NCBI GenBank assembly: GCA_964036045.1
Contig: OZ038378.1
Span: 165,516,549-165,580,548, forward strand
DNA: 64,000 nt
Reading direction: 5' to 3'
From: Eutreptiella sp. 'Long Island Sound 2002'
Taxonomy: Eukaryota; Euglenozoa; Euglenophyceae; Eutreptiales; Eutreptiaceae
Position 1 is the first letter of the stretch, and each line of letters begins with the position of its first letter. The notes beneath the pieces were generated by a model. The model had not been told where the DNA came from. It saw only the letters and a program-made list of their open reading frames with translations, and did no database searches. Made by a program: the position numbers and the translations under genes. Below, in pieces: positions 56,951 to 64,000 of this stretch.

Positions 56951-57757
56951 GTAGCCATACAGTTCAAGATTGGGCCTCTATGGTGCCTGCAAAGGGGTAG
57001 ATTGTCCGTGGATGGGATCTCGCACTTGGTGGTGTTTTGGGAGTGGCTATAGTGGGATTTCCCACAAGGTGGGATCCCACTCCTCCCTGGGTCGTTGTGT
57101 ATCATGTGTAGCTTTTTTTGTATTGCCGTGGTGTGTTGGCGGCCATGTATGACGATGTCATCCTCCGGCATCCACTAGACTACAAACTTAGTTCAAAAGT
57201 GTTTGTACTGTTTATGCACAATTAGTGTGCCATCACTATGTAACACGCACACCTCATTGGAGTTGCTGAAAAAGAAAAACCTGCTCACAGTGCGGACACC
57301 TAGATTATGTGTAATGTCTCTCTAGTGGCGGCACACACAAAAGCGTACATGTGTACATGCATGGGACTACATCCCCATCCTCGGGGGCCTCCTACCGAAG
57401 GACCAAACAATTGATACTTGTCTAGAAAGCAGACATGGTAACACCACTGTGTCATCCTAGCCGACCTCGTGATGACTCAACACCCCGTGGGGGTGGGCAC
57501 TTAAGACGTGGCGGCCCACTCAAAAGTGTGAATCTGTGGGGGAAAACCTTCATAACTCAATGGACAGGAGCATTTTCAGCCACGTGCCGCTCCAACAGCC
57601 ACACGGGCTGAACTAATACAGAGTGTAACTCCTGTTTCAAAATCACTTCGGGGTCGTTGAACGTGATCACAACATCAAGGCACACATGTGTAGGTCTTGA
57701 TGAATGCAAGCGTAGCCAAGTGCGCTTATTGCGCCTCCACCACGCGAAAATGAGGAT
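56951..57757. other. Repeat-derived intergenic sequence
   Basis: Contains a relic of the retroposon family seen at 47028-47352 (TGGGATTTCCCACAAGGTGG at 57050-57069). No gene recognised up to the tyrosine-recombinase retrotransposon. Confidence 0.45.
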
Positions 57758-57881
57758 GTTTTGTGGTTACGGTAGTCCCCCCCCCCTCCCAAGGAAAACA
57801 GTGACCTCGTCCCATCACATAAGACAAAAGCTGTCACCCACATCCCACGACAGCAGCAAGAACCAACTCAGAAATGGTAAA
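57758..57881 (-). repeat. Split direct repeat B2 (outer 3' end)
   Basis: Matches 58173-58297 from GTTTTGTGGTTACGG to CAGAAATGGTAAA; differs in the length of the internal C-run (10 against 11). Confidence 0.92.
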
Positions 57882-58006
57882 TGGTTTGTCCTTTGCTCAG
57901 AGTGAGCATGATGGAGCCAGGAGTCTGGCTCAGCGCCATGGCAGCTGGTGCCACTTTGTCGGCGCCGGAATAGTACAGAACTGAGGCATGTGTGCATGCG
58001 TGCGGG

Positions 58007-58175
58007 CAGAATGTGCTGCTGACTGGCAGCAGGAAAACAGAACATCAACTAAGACAGAGAACGGGGTTGCCTGGGATCATCCCCTCGGTGGTGTTCTGAC
58101 CCACCCCTCCACCACACAGGTGTCCTGATCCTGTCACACTGCCTCAAAACTTCAGTTATTTGCATAACTTCAGTT
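58007..58175 (-). repeat. Split direct repeat A2
   Basis: 169 bp, identical to 62740-62908. Its edge holds AACTTCAGTT twice (58148-58157, 58166-58175) around ATTTGCAT, a candidate recombinase site. Confidence 0.95.
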
Positions 58176-58297
58176 TTGTGGTTACGGTAGTCCCCCCCCC
58201 CCTCCCAAGGAAAACAGTGACCTCGTCCCATCACATAAGACAAAAGCTGTCACCCACATCCCACGACAGCAGCAAGAACCAACTCAGAAATGGTAAA
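58173..58297 (-). repeat. Split direct repeat B1
   Basis: Overlaps A2 by the trinucleotide GTT (58173-58175) and abuts the end of the reverse transcriptase frame. Confidence 0.92.
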
Positions 58298-58382
58298 AAA
58301 CAAAATGTTAACACAACACCTCCAAGTCAGAATCAGGGCACGGATCTGGGCGAACTCAACAGTAAGCGCGCCGTACAGAAAA

Positions 58383-60368
58383 TCAATGTGGGGCACGGTC
58401 TCTATCGGCAACATGGCCCCACGACACGTGGGAGCCAAGCTTATAATACAACCGTTCTCTGGCATGAGCTTGCAAAACTACAGATTGGGGGGACCAAGAA
58501 TAACAGGCCCTGCTGACAGGATCAGCAGGGTTGAGAGCAGATTCTACATAATAGAGGTGAATCACAGCGCCCATCCAACGGATTTTGTGTGCCAACCTAC
58601 GGAGTATGCGCTGCTGAGGACAAAGGTCAGCATGCGCTCGTCCCCAAACGAGTTGCCCAATGGCCCCCATGTTATCGAGAATCAACTCAACATGAGGCTG
58701 GTCTATACCGCGAACCAAATCAAGGGCCGCCAGGGCCCCAAATAACTCGGCGGACTGTTGATTGTCCACCCAGACTGGGGCACGACGTATGGTGGGCCCG
58801 GCCCTGGTCCAGAGCCCCACCATATATCTACCTAGAAATTGGGGATCAGGTGCAGCATCAGCAAAAACACGGATCGGGGGGGTGGTAGAGGACAAAGCTG
58901 GCTCCCACCCTCGAAAAGAAGCTGCAATTGCCTCCAGCAAAGAGCGGACCACAGAAAAGGGGGTGCGGTGTGAGGACATAGGTCCATGACGCAGCCATTG
59001 ACGCGGCCCAGCAAGAAAGGCGCCCACAGATGCTCCAGGTCGCCCCAACCAAACGATTTTTCCCAAAAGTCGTTGGAGGGATTTAAAGCGATATGGGCGA
59101 AGGGCCACGGTCAGCCAGCGGCTGACCACGTCAGCCACAAATGCTACAGAGGGTGCTATCCGGGGCCCGGAAAGATTAAGGGCTTTGCCCATCCACGTGA
59201 CGTTCTTGGAAGGAGTAAAGTCACTTTTAGGACTGATCAAGTACCCTTGTTGTTGCAACGCATGAGCCGCAGACTGAGCCATGGACTGTACATCATCCCG
59301 GGGACCGACAAACAAAATATCATCCAAATACTGGATGATCAGAACTGAGGACGGGGGGAGTGTCTCCAAAACGCGTGCTATTAGGTGTTGAACAAGCCCG
59401 GGGGCTTGATGCCACCCGAATGGTACCCTGACAAAGGCGTACCTGTCAGTGGCCGCCGCCACGCGTATACAGTTCAGCATGTCAGGCGGCAAATGTATAG
59501 ACCAATAACAGTTTCGCAAATCAATCTTACAGGCGTACACATCACTGCAAATGGATCTAAGAGAGGCCGCAAGACCCTCCAATGTAGGCAACCGAAACCT
59601 GCGGGCCTTAGAGGCGCAAGAGCGATTAAAATTGACCATATTTACAATCAAGGCAGCCTTTTCCGCCGATTTATATTTTACAAACACCTGGGCATTCGCT
59701 GGCTCATCCGTCGGGGCAAGAAGCCCGTCGTGAAAAAGGGCACGCAGCATAGCTCTCGCCTTAGGGCAATGTGTTGGCGGGCACTGCGGCGCCGAGCTGC
59801 CAGCTAAAGCAAACTGTGGATCTGCCCAGAGATCCCACAAATCACGGGGAACACGAACAGACCCCGCGGGACCAATGCCCTTACGGGCAACATCAATAGA
59901 AACATGGTCACGGGAGCCCAGGATAGGGGAGGAGGCAGAATCAGGCGGGCCTGCAGTGGCCAAATGGTGTAAAACAGACTCAGCCAAATCCGCGTCTCGC
60001 GCAATGGTCTGACGCATAGACGCCGGCCTATCATACACCCATTTGCAGACCTCTGACCACCAGAGGTGGACAAGATCACGCGTTTGCGGCAAAGGGACAC
60101 GTTTATGAGAAGAAAACAGGGCAGCAAATTCATCGAGATGTTGATGCCAAGCGACGCCGCACTGAGCGCAAGTCTCCGGACGGGTGGGCTCCCGAAGGGC
60201 TACGTGAACGGAGCGCCGCACGTGCTCGGGTGCCGGCAAAGTGCTGTGTGGCGACACTGGGGCCTGTGCGGGCTTGAGCCGCGCCCGAAGTTTGCACCGG
60301 GGTTTGACGGGTACGCGGAACCGTCGACGAAGTCCGGTCTTGCGATCCACTGACCCCGACAGAAGCAT
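58383..60368 (-). CDS. Reverse transcriptase-RNase H of the tyrosine-recombinase element
   Basis: Frame open for 1118 codons (61739-58383). A probable start is the ATG at 60368, giving 661 residues and overlapping the recombinase frame. Seen in order: CAQCGVAWHQHLDEF, a small Cys/His segment; fingers AQVFVKYKSAEKAALIVNM; palm motif A VYACKIDLRNCYWSIHL; motif B VPFGWHQAPGLVQHLI; motif C IIQYLDDILFVG; motif D region PSKNVTWMGKAL. RNase H follows with RVFADAAPDPQFLGRY, ELFGALAALDL, LILDNMGAIGQ and NPADPVSRA, covering the D-E-D-D set. This domain pair and the YLDD variant fit DIRS-order elements. All catalytic residues are present. Makes the cDNA; works with Gag particles and the recombinase. Confidence 0.9.
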   Translation of the reverse strand: MLLSGSVDRKTGLRRRFRVPVKPRCKLRARLKPAQAPVSPHSTLPAPEHVRRSVHVALREPTRPETCAQCGVAWHQHLDEFAALFSSHKRVPLPQTRDLVHLWWSEVCKWVYDRPASMRQTIARDADLAESVLHHLATAGPPDSASSPILGSRDHVSIDVARKGIGPAGSVRVPRDLWDLWADPQFALAGSSAPQCPPTHCPKARAMLRALFHDGLLAPTDEPANAQVFVKYKSAEKAALIVNMVNFNRSCASKARRFRLPTLEGLAASLRSICSDVYACKIDLRNCYWSIHLPPDMLNCIRVAAATDRYAFVRVPFGWHQAPGLVQHLIARVLETLPPSSVLIIQYLDDILFVGPRDDVQSMAQSAAHALQQQGYLISPKSDFTPSKNVTWMGKALNLSGPRIAPSVAFVADVVSRWLTVALRPYRFKSLQRLLGKIVWLGRPGASVGAFLAGPRQWLRHGPMSSHRTPFSVVRSLLEAIAASFRGWEPALSSTTPPIRVFADAAPDPQFLGRYMVGLWTRAGPTIRRAPVWVDNQQSAELFGALAALDLVRGIDQPHVELILDNMGAIGQLVWGRAHADLCPQQRILRRLAHKIRWMGAVIHLYYVESALNPADPVSRACYSWSPQSVVLQAHARERLYYKLGSHVSWGHVADRDRAPH

Positions 60369-61602
60369 GTCGCCTGGCTGACTGGGGCGGCCGGCTGTCA
60401 GAGGGGGTGCATACTCGACGAACCGGGCGAGTGGTCCCCAATAACCGGGAGCGGGGTCGTGGGACAGGGGGCCTGGGGGCGTCATCGCTGTCGTCCCCGT
60501 CCATGGCGACGGGCGGGCATTCTGCGAGGGTACCCTGGACCAGGGCCAGCAGGTTTTCCGGCCATAATTGGAACGCCGCCGTAGGACGTAATTCCACCCG
60601 TCGGGTTCCACACGGCCACGGCAAATCGATGGGGAATTTGACGTTCCATGCCAATGGTGGACTGCTGTAGTACCGGGCTTGTCGCTCAGTGAGCCATCGA
60701 CCCCAGACGGCAATGACGGTGAGGGCAGCGCCCGCCCATGCAAGAAGGGCGGCTCCCATGCGGCGCCAGGAGTGCCAGCCGGCTTCATGCGCCCCCGTAC
60801 CCCAGAGCTGGGCGCGCATGGTAGACTGGAGGATTGCTGTACCCGCGGCAACGGGCAGGAAGTCTGGGCGGCCGGCAATCGCTGGTGAGGAGACAAGACG
60901 CTTCCTCCAAGCCTCGCCCCAAGCTCCCATGGGCGCAGTGATCCAGCGGTTAGCGCCCTTGGAATGGTAGAATGACAGGCGTCGCTCAGTGCATAAGTCG
61001 GATTTCCTGATGGAGGCAACCTCGCTGACGCGCAGTAAGTGGCAGACTGACAGAACTGCGAGTCCAAGGGTAACAAAGGCGAGGTCGGTGTCGACATGTG
61101 CTGCCATATGGGCCAGCATGGCAGGGGTGCCCCACACGGGGGACGGTGCGGGGTGTTCGTAAATACGGTCGGCTCCCGCAGACATGGCCCAGTGGATGGG
61201 GGAAACAGTGGGGGGGATGAGGGTGATCTTCTCGCATAGTCGGACCGCACTAAGTAATCCGCGAATGATGACTGATTTGCGGCCCTGTGCTGCGAGTAGT
61301 CGAATGTGTTGTGCCAGCACCTGGGCTCTGGTGAATTCAGGGTATTTAGTCGCTGTGACAGAAAGACCTCTGAGCAGCCCTGCCCAAGAATCAACGGTGC
61401 TGGGTGCCCAACGTCCCAAGGCAAGGGCCTGATCCGAGGCATAGGGGTCCCGAGCCCGAGCGTCAAGCAGTCTGGTGCTGAGAAAGCGGAGCTCATCAGC
61501 AGTGCCCCCGGATTGAGCGCCGGGTTGTACCACACCCCCGGGGGCAGTTCGGGGTGTGGAAGCGGGGCGTTCATCACCCACACGGGGGCCCCGGATCGCC
61601 AT
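60130..61602 (-). CDS. Tyrosine recombinase of the retrotransposon
   Basis: 490 residues from the ATG at 61602, which overlaps the gag end by 29 nt; the frame is open up to 62193 but the upstream part is an Arg-rich shadow of gag. An N-terminal SAM-like core-binding region (residues about 50-170, APSTVDSWAGLLRGL and VIIRGLLSAVRLCEKI) is followed by the catalytic fold. Arg191 lies in CHLLRVSEVASIRKSDL, a Lys-containing beta turn in FYHSKGANRW, His277 and Arg280 in GWHSWRRMGAALLAW, Trp303, and Tyr311/312 in ARYYSS. This is the complete R-H-R-W-Y set. The last 130 residues are Pro/Ser/Arg-rich and overlap the start of the reverse transcriptase frame. It integrates circular DNA by site-specific recombination instead of a DDE integrase. 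Confidence 0.88.
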   Translation of the reverse strand: MAIRGPRVGDERPASTPRTAPGGVVQPGAQSGGTADELRFLSTRLLDARARDPYASDQALALGRWAPSTVDSWAGLLRGLSVTATKYPEFTRAQVLAQHIRLLAAQGRKSVIIRGLLSAVRLCEKITLIPPTVSPIHWAMSAGADRIYEHPAPSPVWGTPAMLAHMAAHVDTDLAFVTLGLAVLSVCHLLRVSEVASIRKSDLCTERRLSFYHSKGANRWITAPMGAWGEAWRKRLVSSPAIAGRPDFLPVAAGTAILQSTMRAQLWGTGAHEAGWHSWRRMGAALLAWAGAALTVIAVWGRWLTERQARYYSSPPLAWNVKFPIDLPWPCGTRRVELRPTAAFQLWPENLLALVQGTLAECPPVAMDGDDSDDAPRPPVPRPRSRLLGTTRPVRRVCTPSDSRPPQSARRHASVGVSGSQDRTSSTVPRTRQTPVQTSGAAQARTGPSVATQHFAGTRARAALRSRSPSGAHPSGDLRSVRRRLASTSR

Positions 61603-62704
61603 GGGGCCCGGTAGACAGGGAGCGAACAGATCCAGGGGAAGTGGGTGCCGCAGGCTGAGCCCCTGGCGGGGCAGGAGGATTCGGGTCGGGCGGGGGGCAG
61701 CCTTGCCAGCTCCAGTGCATTTTTGAGCACCGGCTGCATGGGTATGGCGGGGGTCCCGACGCATCATAGGTTCGTCCGGTCGAATAAGCTGTATAGAGCG
61801 TTTGGGACCCAATCTGCGTGAACCCTCCACGTCGAGTCGGAGTGGGAACTGGCAACGGGGCAGACTGAGACAGAGAGGGGCCGGCAGTAGACGGTGCCTG
61901 AGACGCGAAAGTGGGGGCAGGCGGGGGCTGAGAAGGGTGCGACACCGGGGCAGCCGTCGCACAGTCCCGCGCCCAATGACCATGAAGTCCGCATCGGAAA
62001 CATGGACCCGGCGGGCCACTAGGCGGTACAAACGACCCAGGGACCGCCGTGGATCGCCCTGGGCTTGCGTGGGACTGACTCTCCGCCGTACGATACAGTG
62101 CGCGCCATACATCACGGGCCAACGTCTGTCCCGCACGCGCCAGGACAGCCGGGTCAGACTTAATGAAGCGCAGCAAGGCCTGAGAAACGTCACGTTGCCA
62201 TACCCAAGGTAACTTGGAGTCCACCAGCTTCAGCAAGGCAGCGTGGTCAAGCATGGGCACCGTAGGCCCACGGAGCTCCTGCAGACGGGCCTCGCACTCA
62301 TCGATTTGCTGCTGCAGCGAAGCCTCCGTAGCAGAAGCGTCAGTATGCTGTGAGGCTGCCGGCGACTCTCTCGGACGCTCAGTCCAATCGCCAGCGGTAA
62401 CATCCAAAAAATAGTCAGTGGCAGTTTCGAAGAGAGCGAGCAGGAGTAATGCTTCATGCTGCTCAAGATCAGGGGCTGCCCATTTCGTAAGCAGATCAAC
62501 ACCCAGAAGGTCGAGACCATCCAATAGAAGTCGGGCATGAAAACGGGCAGCAATAGCACCCCTCTCCTCAGCTGAGAGGAACGCCACAGCAGAAGTAGAC
62601 GGCCCATCGCGCCATTGCCTCCAGCGTTCATAAGGCACTGTGTCCGCTGGGGGCATGTCAGAGTCGACGGCGAATAGAATCTTCCGCTTTTTGGGATCCG
62701 GCAT
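61574..62704 (-). CDS. Gag-like protein with two zinc knuckles
   Basis: 376 residues from the ATG at 62704. N-terminal half helical and acidic (LSAEERGAIAARFHARLLLD, ALLLLALFETATDYFLD, a coiled coil at SLQQQIDECEARLQELRG). Middle region KLPWVWQRDVSQALLRF. Then a classic CCHC knuckle CFRCGLHGHWARDC, a Pro/Ser linker, and a second CxxC-x4-H-x4-C-type motif CSRCSKMHWSWQGC. Pro-rich tail. Packages the element RNA. Its three-frame overlap with the recombinase suggests reinitiation or frameshifting. Confidence 0.82.
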   Translation of the reverse strand: MPDPKKRKILFAVDSDMPPADTVPYERWRQWRDGPSTSAVAFLSAEERGAIAARFHARLLLDGLDLLGVDLLTKWAAPDLEQHEALLLLALFETATDYFLDVTAGDWTERPRESPAASQHTDASATEASLQQQIDECEARLQELRGPTVPMLDHAALLKLVDSKLPWVWQRDVSQALLRFIKSDPAVLARAGQTLARDVWRALYRTAESQSHASPGRSTAVPGSFVPPSGPPGPCFRCGLHGHWARDCATAAPVSHPSQPPPAPTFASQAPSTAGPSLSQSAPLPVPTPTRRGGFTQIGSQTLYTAYSTGRTYDASGPPPYPCSRCSKMHWSWQGCPPPDPNPPAPPGAQPAAPTSPGSVRSLSTGPHGDPGPPCG

Positions 62705-62739
62705 TGTCAAAAGGAATAGACGAGGAAAGCGAAGACAAA

Positions 62740-62908
62740 CAGAATGTGCTGCTGACTGGCAGCAGGAAAACAGAACATCAACTAAGACAGAGAACGGGGT
62801 TGCCTGGGATCATCCCCTCGGTGGTGTTCTGACCCACCCCTCCACCACACAGGTGTCCTGATCCTGTCACACTGCCTCAAAACTTCAGTTATTTGCATAA
62901 CTTCAGTT
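62740..62908 (-). repeat. Split direct repeat A1 (outer 5' end)
   Basis: Identical to A2 (58007-58175). It begins 36 bp upstream of the gag ATG, so the promoter of the element should lie in it. Contains the same AACTTCAGTT pair around ATTTGCAT (62881-62908). Confidence 0.95.
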
Positions 62909-64000
62909 CTGAAAGCACCCATCCTTCTCATTCTTGATATCCCGTAAGCGCATGCACGTTTCAGCCTTGTACCTCTGCTTCACCGCTTCACCTGCTGAGG
63001 TGTTACCTCCTTCGGCGGCACAAAAGCATTGTGCTTTGTCATCTGCAGCATAACGCAGGGCCAAAAAGAGGCAGAAAACACTGCATAAAATTCGAGACAA
63101 CCCCTCGATCCCTCTCTCAAAGCTGAGTCAAATCAATGGTTTCCACACATCCAGCAAAATTGTTGGTGAACGCGGGTCTGCTGGGGTGGGGGGCTCCAAA
63201 TGTGCATGTTGTGGATAATCCAAATTAGATTGTTGGTGGTACGTCAATACTTTGGTGATGTATGTATTTTGTGTTTACAAAAGCAAGAAGCTAGCGGCAA
63301 AAGAGGCCCACAAGGGTTAAAATGGTGGTGAGCAGCTTGGCATGCAAATCTAAGGATCCTCAGGGCATGCAAAATGGGACCTCTACACCTACACCAAAGA
63401 CTGTGGTGCCGACACCGGTGCCTCAAACTAGAGGTTGCACAACCCAAGGAGCCCAACAAAAGATTGGTCGGTGAGTAGGTTTGGTTAGTAGCCCACCACA
63501 TGACGACCAAGTTGACCCAGAAAACACTTCGCAGCCTACATTGCAAAAGTAGAGCCTGCAATCAAATGGGGGTGCAAGACAATGGCACAAGACGTGCCAT
63601 TGCAAAATCTCACGGTAGGCACAAAGCCTACCATTGTGAGATTTGGGAATGGCACAAGATGTGACGCTGCGAAATCTTGCTATGGCTGGTGTTGGGGTGC
63701 GCGCTTGGTGATGGTAGCTTTTACCATAAGTGTAGATCATAGTGGCAGCCCCAACATTTTCTCGCAACCCCCAGTTGCTTGGCATTGCAAGATTTTGCAC
63801 GGAGGCTACCACCCTGCACCGCAGTGCAACACCACTAAGCCTACCATTCCGAAATCTCGTAGAGGAAAGAAACAAGTTTTGTCACATGTACATGCAAATC
63901 ACAACAAAAGCTGCTCCTTTGAAATCTCGCAACAGCCTGCTTCACGCCATTGAGAAATTTTGGAATGCGTGACCTCTGTACATGCTGCTCAACTTCCATT
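62909..64000. other. Intergenic; decayed GCAATGGCA repeats
   Basis: No gene recognised. From about 63580 to 63960 the sequence is built of words such as TGCCATTGCAAAATCTC and GGAATGGCACAAGATG, the same family as the 34-bp minisatellites, including the hairpin at 63605-63644. Confidence 0.5.
63605..63644 (+). repeat. Inverted repeat (hairpin) in GCAATGGCA family
   Basis: Arms AAATCTCAC, GGTAGGC and GCCTACC, GTGAGATTT pair 16 bases around ACAAA with a 3-nt bulge (ATT). Confidence 0.7.

Larger units (their letters stand above)
57758..62908 (-). mobile_element. Tyrosine-recombinase retrotransposon with split direct repeats, order Gag-YR-RT/RH
   Basis: Complete element of about 5.15 kb read on the minus strand: A1 (62908-62740), gag, tyrosine recombinase, reverse transcriptase-RNase H, B1 (58297-58173), A2 (58175-58007), a 125-bp unique spacer, B2 (57881-57758). 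Both A copies (169 bp) appear identical; the B copies differ by one C in a homopolymer. Split direct repeats are the hallmark of Ngaro/PAT/VIPER-type elements that integrate by a tyrosine recombinase without target duplication. The element edges and the B1/A2 junction share the trinucleotide AAC (GTT on plus), giving a predicted empty site GAGGAT, GTT, CTGAAAGC. All three frames are open, so the copy may be recent or active. No methyltransferase domain was seen. Confidence 0.88.

Overview
The window is nuclear DNA of a eukaryote, most likely a microalga or protist. Genes are sparse, introns are kilobases long, and most of the sequence is transposable elements, minisatellites and dinucleotide repeats. 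A dinoflagellate-like genome is my best guess. All seven introns I can define in one gene end in CAG followed by an exonic G, a pattern known from dinoflagellates, and the reverse-transcriptase families look alike. This is inference and not proof of taxon.

1-26 kb: one minus-strand gene dominates. Eight exons (25344 down to 847) join in phase into a membrane protein of the glycerophosphocholine acyltransferase (GPC1/GPCAT, DUF2838) family. Its introns reach 11 kb and hold a broken Ty3/gypsy integrase with chromodomain (2.95-4.1 kb), a decayed hAT-like DNA transposon with inverted ends (5.2-7.6 kb), a tRNA-derived SINE and hairpin-repeat cluster (9.7-12 kb), reverse-transcriptase relics (14.5-17.2 kb) and many poly-G/poly-C tracts. 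A Kelch-like exon lies just upstream on the same strand.

26-38 kb: mostly featureless repeat-rich DNA, a 5'-truncated LINE bounded on both sides by (CA/TG)n (32.3-35.2 kb), and a single-exon F-box/leucine-rich-repeat gene (36.6-37.8 kb).

38-57.7 kb: visibly more AT-rich, with few poly-G/C tracts. It holds a complete-looking cytosolic Xaa-Pro aminopeptidase (aminopeptidase P, M24B) between two gapless, about 99% identical 793-bp direct repeats, degenerate retroelement pieces (retropepsin followed by an NPPF methyltransferase-like motif) associated with TGACGCC minisatellites, a 325-bp retroposon with a 20-bp target duplication, and two divergent glycosyltransferase-like genes (52.9-54.7 kb).

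57.7-62.9 kb: an apparently intact tyrosine-recombinase retrotransposon on the minus strand. It has split direct repeats (A1, B1-A2, B2) and three open frames in the order Gag, tyrosine recombinase, reverse transcriptase-RNase H. That order is unlike classical DIRS/Ngaro and is the most striking system in the window. The last kilobase holds decayed hairpin repeats.
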